DNA of 64,000 nucleotides from Poecilobothrus nobilitatus (taxonomy: Eukaryota; Arthropoda; Insecta; Diptera; Dolichopodidae): positions 2,501 through 66,500 of the forward strand of contig CAMUPU010000004.1 of NCBI GenBank assembly GCA_947095535.1, written 5' to 3'. Below the pieces are notes generated by a model, which made no database searches, was not told the origin of the DNA, and saw only the letters and a program-made list of their open reading frames with translations. Within the stretch, counting starts at the first letter, position 1. Every line of letters starts with the position of its first letter. Below, one piece after another: positions 35,422 through 47,162 of this stretch. The translations under genes were made by a program, and so were the position numbers.

Positions 35422-36489
35422 CAGCTCTCTCTACATCAGAACCGATCGCTATTACACGAAAAGCATAATTCCAAAATTTATTTAATATTAAGATTACCTA
35501 ATATAAATATATATTAATGCAAAATAACTTCTAATAATTTAACAACATTTTTACCGACCACATACATTTTTAAGTTTTTTACGAATATTTCGTAGCAGAA
35601 AATATTAAGAGAAAAATTATTAAGAAAACGTTGTTACACAAGTAAAGAGGAACATTTTTTGATCCGACTAACTTTAATTTGTATTTCACTTTTTTCTAAG
35701 TTCAAATTTCATACATATTATAACACGCCATATGAATTTATATGAACAAATTTTTTTGGTGTTTTTTTTTTTTATATCTCTAAAAATTTGTATAATTATT
35801 CATATCGATGTTATACGATGTTACACAGCTGGCTCCACCTCAGGACCACCTCCACTTCAGGCTCCACCTTTGGAACAAGCTATTACACGAAAAGCATAAT
35901 TCCAAAATTCATAGTATTTTAGATACTAATTTATACAAAATAACTTCTAATAATTTAACAACATTTTTACCGACCGCATACATTAATCTATAAGGTAGGT
36001 ATTTTTTTCATTCTAAAAATTTCTACCCTAGATTTTGCCAAATATGCACTACTTCGGTGAGTACAAAGCAATATTTTTTTACGTGATGTCTGTTTGTGTG
36101 TGTGTCTGTGGGCACGTACAGCCTAAACGACCATGCGGAATATTTTGAAATTTCATATTTAAGTTTTCGACGTAAATATCTCGGATTGATAACCTTTTGG
36201 AGGAAATCGAACAACCGAAACAGGTAGCTTACTAGTGTCATTTTAAAGTTTTTTACGAATATTTCGTAAAAAAATTATTGATGCAAGTCTATATACGAGA
36301 TGTTATTCTTAGGACGTCATAAATAATACATTGTAATAATGGTCATTGTTATTGAATAAAAAAAATCAGCTATCTCCACCACAAGACCAACAGCTATTAC
36401 ACGAAAAATATAATGCCAAAATGCATAGATTTTATACATAATAATTTATATCAAAGCAAAATAACTTCTTATAATTTAACAATATTTTT
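35422..36489. repeat. Three dispersed ~130-bp direct repeats (unit 3)
   Basis: Counterpart of 21851-22889; the middle copy differs, with a CTCCACTTCAGGCTCCACC expansion near 35850. Confidence 0.7.
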
Positions 36490-36832
36490 CTTTTTATTCA
36501 ATATTACAATAATAAGCAATGAATTAATCATAAAAATATAAGTATGTACATAAGTATGTACATTCACACATACATGTACATATTACATGATTTTTATGTA
36601 AATGTATGTACATGATTTTTTTCTTCATTCAAAAATATTAGAAGTAAAAAATAATAAAAACTGTAAACAAATACAAAACAAATATAGGATTAATATTGGA
36701 TCTGTTGACAAAAATTTTATTGTTTAAATTTTGCGTTATCAACAATATCAACAATAATATGCATATAATTTATAGACATTGAATCAACGTGTAATAACGT
36801 CAATGAGGCAGCAATTGAAGACACACTCATAA

Positions 36833-37330
36833 GGAGGTCATCGGATATCAAAAATCAATTCAAGCCAATTCCTGTTTTGGTGAACTACACGTTCCCCCCT
36901 TACTTCTTTGAAAAACCTCACTTGAGGAGAATACCAAGCCGTGAGTTTGAACTCGAAAACAGTGATGAAATTCGAAGGAGTATAGTTCTACATAGATGGA
37001 TCGAAAACTAACAGCAAGGTAGGTTGCGGGGTCTTCTCAGAAAATCTAAATATCAGTTCAAATTTTCGACTACCAGCCCATTAACGTCTTTCAAGCGGAA
37101 ATGATAAAAATTCAAATTGCTGAATAGGAGTGTTTTAATTGTAAAACAAGTACGCATAAATCTCTGAATTAACATGTTCAACCTCGAAGACTGCAATACA
37201 CTGCCGCAAAATTCTTAACATGATAGCTAGGCAGTTTAGCATTCAGCTTTGCTCAAAACGCTCAGATTGTTTTAAACAAGTAGGATAGAACATAGATTTC
37301 TATGTGGTATCAAAATGGACCTAATACGGT
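36833..37330 (+). pseudogene. LINE-R RNase H fragment and 3' end
   Basis: AAGGAGGTCATCGG starts homology with 53425 onward. The plus strand reads YIDGSKTNSKVGCGVFSENL, the D-G-S and following strand of an RNase H domain as carried by I/R1-type LINEs, then a stop and decay. After about 37180 the domain is missing and a 3'-UTR-like stretch (TGGTATCAAAATGGACCTAA) follows to about 37330. 5'-truncated exactly at the end of tandem unit 3. Confidence 0.7.
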
Positions 37331-38204
37331 GTAAGTGTGCCTTTTTGGCTACTACTTTAATCTAACGTATCTTTTTAGTTCATGTAATTTATTTTAATTA
37401 TTTAAGGTTTTTAGTAAAAGACATTTGCAAACTGCAACCTTTTATTGTTGGATGATATTTATTTTATGTTTTGTTTTTGTACTTATATTTTAATTTAATT
37501 TAATCAAATCTTTTTTTTTAATAAAATTAGAAAAATATTACGAATTTCATCTTTAATATTTAGAATTCGTTTTTGCTTTTTTTCTTTCTCAATCATCCGG
37601 TTGAACCCCCAAATTTGTGGGAATCAAAAGCTAAATGAATAAGATTTATTTTTGTTTTAAAATTTCATTTATTTTCACAATTTTATTTAAGTTTAATTAT
37701 TTAAATGATTACTTTAAAATTTAAGTTTAATTATTCAAAAGCCAATTTAAAATTGAGCTTTAGTTTTTTAAAAATAATTTTAATTTAAGTTCGTTTACTG
37801 TTAATATAAAACAGTTTATTTAAGATTTAATTCTATTTACATATTTTAATTTAATATTTAAGTTTATTTATTTATTTCAAAGATTGTTAAGATTGAATTT
37901 GACTTACATAAAAGATTAATTAAATATTGAAGACCATTTAGTAGAATTTAATAATAAATAAATAAATAAAATAAATAAATTTAATTTGATTTAATTTTTA
38001 TATGATTGAGAACTTATCTGCGTCTATCCACCACGCCCACGGCTTAATCAAGAAGAAAGGAAAGAAAAGAGAGTTGAAGAAATCTGTTTCATTTATAAAA
38101 ATGTGATTTTCAACTAATTGGGATAATTTTTTTACTTGGTTATTGAACTTATTAGTAGTAACGTTATGATATCGATAAGCTAGGCTTAATTACTGAGTCC
38201 CACA
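37331..38204. other. A+T-rich spacer before the provirus
   Basis: Long TTTAATTTAA and AATAAATAAATA simple runs; one GC-richer patch, GTCTATCCACCACGCCCACG near 38022. No frame or RNA gene recognised. Confidence 0.5.
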
Positions 38205-38208
38205 TGTA

Positions 38209-38431
38209 AGTTGAAGGTGACCATATAACACATGCTTTTATCCAGACGCTTAGATCAGCATATTATTCTTGTGAAATATTCACCTGTGAAAAGTTTATTT
38301 TAATAATTCCCACAATATTAATAAATGCTTAGAAAGCATTTATTTACTATAAATTATTATACTTGAAAATAATAATTACTTTAAATAAAGTGGACATTAG
38401 TCCTAAAATAATTTTTTTATAAGAAATATTC
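38209..38431 (+). repeat. 5' LTR (shortened)
   Basis: Begins AGTTGAAGGTGACC and matches the 3' LTR through ATAAGAAATATTC. It lacks a ~32-bp segment present in the 3' LTR (near 44283-44318) and the final ~15 bp, so the usual LTR end and primer-binding site are not visible. Confidence 0.85.
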
Positions 38432-38438
38432 AATAAAT

Positions 38439-39961
38439 ATGGGTAATCCAATCTACAAAAATCAGCAAAGTGATATTAATCGTAGGCTTACCGAAATTAT
38501 CAACGCCCTAAGCTAAAAAGGATCATTATGAAGTATCCAGCAAATAAATTTAAATGCGAATCATCATCATTTTGATGTGAGTTCAACAAATTTTTTTATA
38601 TAATAAAAAATTCTACAAGTTATCAACTTCTACAAAAGTTAACAAAAAAATAAAACTCAACAAATATCTATTAAAAAATTTTAATAAATAAAAAAAGTTA
38701 TCCAGGAAATTCGAAATATAACTTCATAAGGAAACCATGGATAAAATGCAAGAAACAATCACACAAATGACCGGAGCAATAAATGGTAAACTAGGCATGA
38801 TAAAATTATTTCAAGCAAAACTAGATAATTTAGAACAAATAAATAACATAACTCAACAAAGTACAAGTCAACCACTAACGTTGCAAAGTCTTTAAACCGA
38901 ACAAGACCTAAAAGATGTCTACAAATTACCAGACGCATTAAAGGAATTGCAAATTTGTAACGGAAACCCTACAGAATACATATCATGTGTCCCCAATATC
39001 GAAAATATGCTAACCGATTACCAAATAGTGAAGCATAAACTAATATATCGAGAAATCCTGAAGAATATCTGCTAAAAAATTCGTGGAAGTGCAAACAGCG
39101 CTCTAATATCACACAACATCTTTGGCAGTAGCTGGAAAGAAATAAAAAGCTGCCTTTCTCTCCATTACGCAGACAAGAGAGATGTTAAAATTTTATTACA
39201 TCAACTATCCAATTTAACGCAAAACAACCTTACATTTGATAAGTATTACGCCAACATAAATCATCAGCTGTCCTTAATAATTAACAAAATTAAAACTGAG
39301 ACTTATGGTGCCGACACTATACAAACATTAAGCGAAACATATCGTAACAGTGCCCTCGATGTTTTTATAAGGAGAATCAATGGAGATCTTTCAAGGATGC
39401 TTATTATACAGAGACCACAAACACAACCAGAGGCATATCTTTCCTGCCTCGAAATTCAAAATACAAATTTTGGAAGCATATCAATACAGAAATAGAATAA
39501 CTCCACCAGTGAATCACCTTTCAAATAGGAAACCAGCATTCAATCCGCCACCAAGGAATTCTTATTACCAACAAAGCAGCCCCGAAAACCACAGCCAACC
39601 GTACTTAAAGCCGTATTCCTTCAATGGAAAATTCCAAGCAACCAAAGAAGATACACCAACCAGACCTACTCAACCAAAATCACCCGTTCCGATGGATATT
39701 GCCCAAACTGCCCAAACAAAGCAAGTAAATTACATGAACCGTCTGACCTTCAGAAGAAATAACGATTCCAATAGCATTCAACGAAAACAACAAAGAATTT
39801 TTAATTTAGAAGTACCCGAAAACGAGGCATATTACGGAGAACTATCAGAAGTTACGTATGAGCATGAACCAACAAATAACAGTTACGAATACGAAATACC
39901 ATCAGAAGAAGAAGATGAACTAAATTTTATACTCCCAGCCTCTCAAGCATACCTTACATAA
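38439..39961 (+). pseudogene. gag: Provirus gag
   Basis: ATG at 38439 starts MGNPIYKNQQSDINRRLTEI, stopped after 25 codons. Capsid-like reading continues at 38950-39480 with YKLPDALKELQICNG, SWKEIKSCLSLHYADKRDV and NNLTFDKYYANINHQLS, crossed by two stops. A frameshift near 39390-39480 leads to an open C-terminal region ending in an acidic tail (EEEDELNFILPASQAYLT) with no CCHC zinc knuckle, as is normal for errantiviruses. Gag would form the particle core. Confidence 0.8.
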
Positions 39962-40440
39962 TATATACAACATTTGCAGGTAAATTGCTCAAATTTCTCA
40001 TTGACATCGGAGCAAACAAAAATTTTATAAAAAATTTTATAAAACATGCATGCGCTCAGCTGGACACAAAAAGTTAGTGAAAGGCTATTCAAACCATACG
40101 GAAATAACACTAAATTGCATTTTTTCATACTACCAGGACTAAAATCTTCGACGGAATTATTGGCAACGACACGCTCAAACAGCTGGAAGCAGTCATTGAT
40201 CGCAAAACGAATATACTAACGATATCACCAAACATTACCATACCACTAAGAGGGAAAAAATCAATTCAAGTCAATAATATGGAAATTCGAGCAGATTACT
40301 TAAGTAATGAATCAAAAGAAAAAATTACCAAAAACTTTTCGGTTCAATTAATGACAACGAAACCATTGAGAATAATGTTTGAGCAGAAATAAAAATTTCA
40401 ACAAGCGAACTAATATACTTAAAAATTTATCCACATCTAG
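39958..40440 (+). pseudogene. Provirus protease region
   Basis: In another frame from gag, as expected for a frameshift junction, the sequence reads TTFAGKLLKFLIDIGANKNF. The aspartic protease motif is D-I-G-A where D-S/T-G-A is required, so the conserved Ser/Thr is replaced. A duplicated AAAATTTTATAAAA follows and the frame is soon lost. Confidence 0.7.
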
Positions 40441-40447
40441 TGAACAT

Positions 40448-41595
40448 GAGAACCGAGGTGGAAAATAACCGAGAACCGAGGTGGTCGTCGACTTCAAGAA
40501 ACTGAACGCCGTGACCACTTCAGATGCTTATCCAATCCCTGACATTACGCATACCATAGCATGTCTGGAAATATCAAAATATTATACCACCATTGACCTG
40601 ACTTCTGGATTACATCAAATTAAAATGAAAAGCAAAGATATAATAAAAGCAGCATTCTTCACCCTAAATGGCAAATACGAATTTAACCGCTTACCATTCG
40701 GGTTAAAGAACGCGGCTTCTATTTTCCAAAGGATGATCGACGACGTGCTAAAGGAATTCATCGGCAAGATATGCTATGTATACATCGACGATATGATAAT
40801 CTTCGGGCTAGCAACAGAAGAAGAACACATAAAGAACGTAGCTAAAATCTTCAATAAGTTGGAACAAGCTAATCTGAGAGTAAATTTGGACAAAACTGAA
40901 TTTCTCAGAAACGAAGCGAAATTTTTGGGCTATAGTATCACCACCAAAGAAATAAAAGCGAATCCAGAAAAGATTGCAGCCATCGAGAATATAAAACCAC
41001 CTGAGAACTTAAAGGAACTTAAGAGCTTTCTAGGACTAGCATCCTATTACAGAAGGTTTATCAAGGACTTCTCGCAGATAGCTAAACCACTCACCAACCT
41101 GACTCGTGGAGAAAACATCCAGATAAAAACTGATCAATCACGAAAAGTTGCAATTAAATTTAGCGATTACGAACTAAAGGTATTCAAAGATCTAAAACGC
41201 ACTCTTTCATCAACCGAGCTGCTAATTTTTCCCGACTTCGAAAAACCATTCGTACTGAAGCCATCGGTGCGGTTTTGCCACAGGGTGACATTGGTAAAGA
41301 CCGTCAATATCCTATATCAACAGGACGGAAGAGTCCTACGCAACAAAGGAGAGGAAACTTTTAGCGATAATTTAGGCTCTCGACAAATTCAGATGTTATC
41401 TTTAAGGAGCAAAAAAGGTGAAAATTCTAATATATCATCAGCCACTAACATTCAGTTTGGGATGTAAAAACAATAATGCGAAATTAAAACGGTGAAAATC
41501 CAGGATCGAGGAGTACAATTACGAACTGGTCTACAAGCCTGACGTTACCAATAAAGTTACAGACGCACTATCGAGACTAAAGCAAGAAATAAACA
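40448..41595 (+). pseudogene. pol: Provirus reverse transcriptase with most of RNase H deleted
   Basis: An open stretch 40481-41467 has VVDFKKLNAVTTSDAYPIPD, YYTTIDLTSGLHQIKM (motif A Asp), FNRLPFGLKNAASIFQRMID, CYVYIDDMIIFG (catalytic YIDD), FLGYSITTKEI and LKSFLGLASYYRRFIKDFSQ. The fingers region before VVDF is missing; a 14-bp direct repeat GAGAACCGAGGTGG (40448 and 40471) marks the join. After the RT, RNase H is represented only by its edges, ending in EEYNYELVYKPDVTNKVTDA, so it is largely deleted. Confidence 0.9.
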
Positions 41596-41599
41596 CTTC

Positions 41600-42647
41600 A
41601 GAAACTGGAACTACCCACAGTGCCGAAGAAGATAGTAGCGATTTGATACCACATTGCGAAGCACCAATTAATGTCTTCAAGAATCAAATAACCATTTCAC
41701 AAGGACCTATTGCTTTTGTATATGAAAATCCTCAACCTAACTATCATCGTCACTATATAGTCCTTGAAAACGTCACCAAGCCAGCCTTCTAGAAGCATTG
41801 AAAAAACACTATCAACAAGAATCGTAAATGAAATCAAAATCCCAGAAAACCGAATCCAGCAACTACAAACTTAAACAGGGAACATTTATCAGGCTACAAA
41901 ATCCGTATTACACATAGAATAGTGCATCGATCTAATAGAAACCAAAAAAGAAAAATTGATCACATTTATAGATAAATTTACCAAATTTGCCAAATTTTTT
42001 AGAATCAAGAATAAATCAGCTTTACATCTAAGACAAAAATTAATGAAAATTATACATTACTATACAACACCCCGTATGATAGTCATGGACAATGAACCAA
42101 GTTTTGCAAGTTCCGTCATCACCGACTACTTGAGGACAATAGGAATCGAAACGTATTTCACACCATCGCAAAAGAGTGAACTTAGTAGCGCAACCGGAAG
42201 GATTCACTCCACAATAGAAAAAATTTCAAGGTGTTTACAACAGGAACACAGTGACTTGACACTGAAAGAAATAATAAACATAGCTGTCGACCGCTACAAT
42301 AACAGCATTTATTCGGTAACTGGAAAAAAACTTCAGACATCTTTTATGGAAGAACCCAACGGATCAATTACCAAAATCTTTTGAATTTTCAAGAAAGAGT
42401 TCATGAAGATCTCACAGAAAGAATCCGAAAACACCAAAAAAATAAAATAAATTGGGAGAAAAACAAAAGGAAAACACCCAAAGCATATCAACCTGGCAAA
42501 ACTATTTTTATGGTTAACAAGCATATTAAGAGTAAAAAAAAAGCTCTTTACAAAAAGGAAGTAATAGCTAGGGATAATAACGTCACGATAACAACAGAAA
42601 TTGGAAGAATAATTCACAAAGCACACGTAAAAAATTCTCCTAACTAA
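41600..42647 (+). pseudogene. Provirus integrase
   Basis: The zinc-binding N-terminus is unrecognisable. The core is open (41956-42384): ITFIDKFTKFAKFFRI, IVMDNEPSFASSVITDYL with a catalytic Asp, and SSATGRIHSTIEKISRC. In relatives the last block is V-E-R-F/I-H-S-T; here T-G-R-I-H-S-T puts Gly in place of the catalytic Glu (GGA, one transition from GAA). The C-terminal domain (42381-42647), with YQPGKTIFMVNKHIKSKKKA and IGRIIHKAHVK, is shifted by one frame. Confidence 0.85.
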
Positions 42648-42659
42648 CGAAAAACCTTT

Positions 42660-44134
42660 TTTCTTTTCAGCCTTCTCTTTAGGGTATTAACCAAAGTCCA
42701 TCAGATCTGTGAATATAAATCACCAGTATTAACGATAAAAGAAGGTGTGGGACTTATATTAAACGGAAATCTAAAATGAATTCACAAAATTGACCTCAAT
42801 ATCTATGAAGACATACTGCAAAAATCAAAACTGGAAGTAAATGAGTTAAAACAAAACTATCTTATCAAAGCACAACTCACATTTCAAATACAGCAAATCG
42901 AAAAACTAATCATGGAACTAACCCAACATCCTACTAAAGTCAAACGTTCAATAAATTGGATCGGCAGCGCATGGAAATGGGTAGCCGGCAAACCCGAAGC
43001 CACAGATTGGGACGAAATACTTAGAAGTCACAATAACTTAATTCAAAATAACAACCAACAATATAAAATTAACGAAATTCTAACAAACACAACCAGACAC
43101 ATTGAGATGCAGTACAACAAAATTATTCAGAGGTTTAACCAAGATTCGGAGGAAATCGACCAGCAAATACTTTTCAACCAACTTGACATGGTAAAAGATG
43201 AAATAAAAGAAGTAACTAGAGCAATCCAACTAGCAAAAGGAAAAATAGTGAATACAAATTTATTAAACAAAGAAGAAATAAATTCCTTAATTACAGAAAT
43301 GGAAACATTACCATATTCCAATACAATTGAAGCAATTGAGTATGCAACACCAACAGTCGTAGTCAAAGATATGACACTTCTTTATGTCCTATCACTTCCG
43401 AAAACCAGAGGCCTTGAATATAATTAAGTAAAAATTAGGAGTACTATTAGAAACAACAGACAATTACATTTAACGTACACAAACCTGTTAACAAGTATTA
43501 ATCAAATATTTGACTTCAGCAAAGAATGTAAGAACTACAAAAATACCATCACCTGCAGAATAGACGAAATAGAAGAACTTCAAGAGAACCATTGCATTAC
43601 CCAAATCCTGTGAAACTAGAACAATAGTTGCGAATATGAATTCAACCAAAAAGAAATAGTTGAAACCATTAATGAAAGTACAATTTTTCTCAACAATTTC
43701 AACGGAACACTCCAATCAAATAGTACCACAAGAAAGCTCATAGGTAATTTCATAATCGAATTCTACAATGAAACAATACAACAATTGGATGTACATCAAA
43801 AAAGAAACGCGAACATCGTAAATCATTCTACCGCCAAGAATGAACGACAACAACTCACAGGCTGAAATGAAATTCAACTTGGAATATCTACACAACTTGC
43901 ACCTGAACAATGTCGAAGAACTAGACGAACTGTTCACAACTTCAGTTGTTACTTGTTAGTTACACACGTGATGTCACATTCGTCATAATCATCATCGCTG
44001 TAATATTAGCAGCCATTTCAAAAATCAAAAACAATAGCAGATTAAAAATCTCTCAAATAAATAAAACAATTGAACTCAAAACTTCAACCAATAAAACTAA
44101 ACTTTTGATCCACGTGGTCGTGGACTTTTAAGGA
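42660..44134 (+). pseudogene. env: Provirus env (insect errantivirus type)
   Basis: An open segment (42912-43427) has a basic R-x-x-R-like site at KVKRS followed by INWIGSAWKWVAGKPEATDW, the conserved start of the membrane-fusion subunit, and a long helical region. The surface part upstream is mostly destroyed by stops. Downstream, frame is lost until 43946-44131, which has a membrane segment FVIIIIAVILAAI and a cytoplasmic tail running into the polypurine tract. The type is the F-like envelope that errantiviruses share with baculoviruses. Non-functional. Confidence 0.8.
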
Positions 44135-44140
44135 GGGAAA
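44129..44140 (+). promoter_or_regulatory. Polypurine tract of the provirus
   Basis: TTAAGGAGGGAAA immediately precedes the 3' LTR start AGTTAAG; this is where plus-strand DNA synthesis would be primed. Confidence 0.75.
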
Positions 44141-44410
44141 AGTTAAGTTACCATATAACACATATTTTTATCCAGACGCTTAGGTCAGCATATTATTCTT
44201 GTGAAATATTCACCTGTGAAAAGTTTATTTTAATAATTCCCACAATATCAATAAATGCTTAGAAAGCATTTATTTACTATAACTTAAGTTAGATTTAGCA
44301 ATTAAAATTCAGTTTTATTTTATACTTGAAAATAATAATTACTTTAAATAAAGTGGACATTAGTCCTAAAATAATTTTTTTATAAGAAATATTCTTGTTA
44401 TTTCTTAACT
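44141..44410 (+). repeat. 3' LTR (full)
   Basis: Starts AGTTAAG and ends CTTAACT, a perfect 7-bp inverted end, followed by the target duplication TGTA. AATAAAG near 44353 may be the polyadenylation signal. Longer than the 5' LTR by one internal segment and its 3' end. Confidence 0.85.
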
Positions 44411-44414
44411 TGTA

Positions 44415-44599
44415 TACTACATTTTAATGTTGTGGTTTTTTAAGAGACGGTTTAGTGGGGAAGGGCTTCTACTCAACCATAAAAAACTGATTTTTAAAAA
44501 AAAATTGTAATACATTTTTCGGCAACTAGATGGCGTTTACGCCATCAATAAGGTGAAACCGTGACATCATACTGTACTGTTACGTGATTTATTTATTTT
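44415..44599. other. Spacer between provirus and LINE-E
   Basis: Contains TAGATGGCGTTTACGCCATC (a short palindrome GATGGCGTTTACGCCATC) and a T-rich run that is probably the A-tail of the LINE on the other strand. No gene. Confidence 0.45.
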
Positions 44600-45230
44600 T
44601 TTTTAGTTTAGATCAAACAATTTTGCAATAAATCTCTTACAATTAAAGTTAAGTTACAATTTACATGTTACAATATACTACATAATTATACATTTATTTC
44701 ATAATTATAATACATAATTATTAATTATAATGAAAACCAGTTATATAATGACAATAAACAACATAACTAACTAATAAAAACAAAACTAATAAACACTAAC
44801 TAATAAAAACTAATAAGTAACAAAATTTAATGGATTATTAAAAAAGTTATGTTCTAATTTATCTTTTGATTGTGAAAGATCAATATATGATTTATATTTA
44901 TTATCCATCAATAGCATTCTGTGAATTGGTTCATTTGTGCCATAGTTAGTTCTGTTATATATGCTAGAAGGTCTAAGACGGGATGATGACGGATTGATGA
45001 TAAAATTAATTTTATTGGAAATCATAGGTGAAATTATGTTGCCGTTTACTATTTCAGTTAGAAAAGTTACATCAGATATCTCTCTTCTAAGTTAATGAAC
45101 TTAGATGAATTAAGTTTAATCTATGTTCGTAAGATGGTAAAATTACTGTGTTACCAAAGTCTTAAGCCAAAACGAATAATTTTTTTTTGCATAGATTTAA
45201 TTCTATTATATGAATAAAATAAATATTTGC
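44600..45230 (-). pseudogene. LINE-E C-terminal fragment with 3' tail
   Basis: Minus frame 45025-44810 gives SSSRLRPSSIYNRTNYGTNE then PIHRMLLMDNKYKSYIDLSQ, the typical end of a CR1/Jockey-like LINE ORF2 ('f.vp..RTN.g..sPi.rmL...N'). An A-rich AAATAAATAAAT tail lies near 44595. 5'-truncated at the start of copy B. Confidence 0.6.
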
Positions 45231-45289
45231 ATTTGATAAAAAGGAGAACTTACCCAGAAGGCTCTTCAAAATAATAATAATAACAGGAG

Positions 45290-46250
45290 ATAAGTTTTGG
45301 CTAGCTTAAGGAACAATAAAATATTTGATAATGTTAGACTAATTCTAGCATATCTTCATGATAAATCTAACGACGTTTGCATTGGTGGTATAATTAATAC
45401 ATTGCTAAAAATAGCGGTTCAACAAGAAGGATTGCCCACCGATATTAACGATTTACGTGATATTTTTCTGAGATATCATGAAACATTTAACATATCCACT
45501 GATAATGCCCTAACTGATTTGTAATCGTCCCCTTTCTAGCTAAAATAAATCAATTTAACATCAGTCTATTATCATCTGTCTCTGAATCACACACAAAGGA
45601 TCCTTTTAAATTAACTATTTATTATCAAAATGTAAGAGGTTTATGTACAAAATCTGAAAAGGTTTTCTTAAATTCTTCACTTTTAGATTTTGATTGTTTT
45701 CTTCATCAACTAAGATTCTTGAAATTTTCGTTTCGACTTTCACTGTCTATAGGATTGAAAGATATGATCGTGTTTTTTCTCATAACGTTCCAAGAGGTGT
45801 TGGTGTATTAATAGCTGTAAAAAATACATTTTTTCCTTGCAATTATTACTTACTCAGTGCGATTCGTCTGAAGTTATAGAAATTATTGCCATTAAAATTG
45901 AATTGCAGTTGATAGATGTTAGTATCATTAACTGTTATATTCCTCGTGGGTCCAGTATTGAAGTATATACTAAATATATATCAAAAATTGATTTACTAAT
46001 TAGTAGTCTCAACACAAATAATGATATTCTATAGGGTGATTTTAATCTACCTAATATTAAATGGGTTGCACATGAAGAGGAAGCGTATTTTGTACCATAT
46101 GAATTAGTTAGTAATATTGAGTGCTTTGTAATCGATTCTTTTAATTCTTTTAATTTTCAACAGGTTTTTTAATAATCGCGGGAAGCAGTTAGACTTGCTA
46201 TTTACTTCAAACTGGAATAATTTAGTTACTATTACAGTAGTATAAATATG
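45290..46250 (+). pseudogene. LINE-B 5' region and endonuclease (copy B)
   Basis: A 75-codon frame (45297-45524) of unknown nature precedes LTIYYQNVRGLCTKSEKVFL, the conserved start of a LINE endonuclease, then RGVGVLIAVKN, VSIINCYIPRGSSIEVYTK and GDFNLPNIKWVAHEEE. It has frameshifts, a stop before GDFN, and lacks the RT on this strand. The RT fragments called LINE-B downstream are on the minus strand; I cannot prove they are the same family. Confidence 0.65.
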
Positions 46251-46381
46251 GGGTTTCTGCGGCAGTCAAAATCGTTCTTGACAGTTGTTTGTGTCTTGGA
46301 AAATTATTTTTAATAGGATTGGATTAGTTGTTAGTGTTTTGGGAAATGGTTTTTAGTATATTGTTAGTAGGTTTTGATATC

Positions 46382-46600
46382 GTTATTAGTGAGTGAATGG
46401 GAAAAGTAGTAAGGTTAATGGGAATGTTTAATATGTTATGATATATTAGTAGATGTCGTTAGTAGTGAGTGAATGGGAAAAAATAGTAAGATTAATGGCA
46501 AGCTAGTATGCTCTGATGTTGATAAATGTAACAATTTTTGAGTGAATGGTATTAATGGGAATGTAGCAAGAATAAGAGTAAGTAAGAATAATAAACAAAA
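46382..46600. repeat. Imperfect ~74-bp tandem repeat (copy B)
   Basis: Counterpart of 335-520 with an extra ATA and an AAGAATAAGAGTAAGT expansion. Confidence 0.6.
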
Positions 46601-46644
46601 GGGTGAAAAGATCAGTTTAATATGAAAAGGAATAAGAAAAAAGA

Positions 46645-46790
46645 GGCTGCGTGATTAAACTTTAATATAACTATTTTAAAATATTATCCTCCTACTATAG
46701 TTTTAAAACACCAGACAGTTTTTCTGTAAATTATATATAGGAAAATAGGTAAACAGCTGATTTTTTTGGAATCCAAATTTGCTTTTAAAA
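46645..46790. mobile_element. One-armed remnant of the 200-bp foldback element (copy B)
   Basis: Left arm GGCTGCGTGATTAAAC... and loop match 580-717, but at the right-arm position the sequence goes from TTTTAAAACTTTT to CATAAGG. Confidence 0.7.
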
Positions 46791-47162
46791 CTTTTCATAA
46801 GGTTTACAATAAATGTTTAACAAATAAAAAGTGGTGAAAACGTTAAAGTTAAATTTGAATTAAAAATGATCAACTTCTTAATGTATTGTTTTTAAAAGAA
46901 AAAGTTCGTTATTTTTTAACGGTTTTTTTCACACTTAAATCAATTAAACATAGGCAAAGGAAAATAATAAAGTAAAAACAAAAATTTGCGGAAAAAACCT
47001 CGTTAATTTATAACTTATGAAGTGCAAAAATTTTCTTTGACACGGAGTGTGCAACTGGAGAAATGATACCACCAACTATTACTCGTAGTTAACCAACTAA
47101 GAACAAAACGTAAGAACAAAACGAAAGGAAGTACAAACGAAAACAAAACGAAAGCAGAAGAT

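Larger units (their letters stand above)
31826..36832. repeat. Tandem unit 3 (5.0 kb, without the hAT composite)
   Basis: Starts TCTTGCATGATGC and ends ...GACACACTCATA at 36832, where a LINE-R fragment follows. It lacks the ~3.7-kb composite: at the matching place (about 35340-35385) there is instead a ~45-bp A+T-rich filler between CCTTCCTTTCTT and AGAGAAAAAAA. It is the most diverged unit and retains Penelope sequence lost in units 1 and 2. Confidence 0.92.
38209..44410 (+). mobile_element. Errantivirus-like Ty3/Gypsy provirus with gag, pol and env
   Basis: Two LTRs in direct orientation flank gag, pol and env in order on the plus strand. The 4-bp target duplication TGTA lies at 38205-38208 and 44411-44414. 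The 3' LTR begins AGTTAAG and ends CTTAACT. The RT is of the 17.6/297/gypsy type and an F-type Env follows integrase, the layout of insect errantiviruses (Metaviridae). All genes are broken, so this is an old relic. 6.2 kb in total, shorter than usual because of internal deletions. Confidence 0.9.

Noticed and set aside
39943..40128. Minus-strand frame over the provirus gag-pol junction
   Set aside because: Antisense shadow of gag and protease; no features of its own.
45297..45524. 75-codon plus frame as a host gene
   Set aside because: It lies in the LINE-B 5' region shared with copy C and has no recognisable domain; treated as part of the element.
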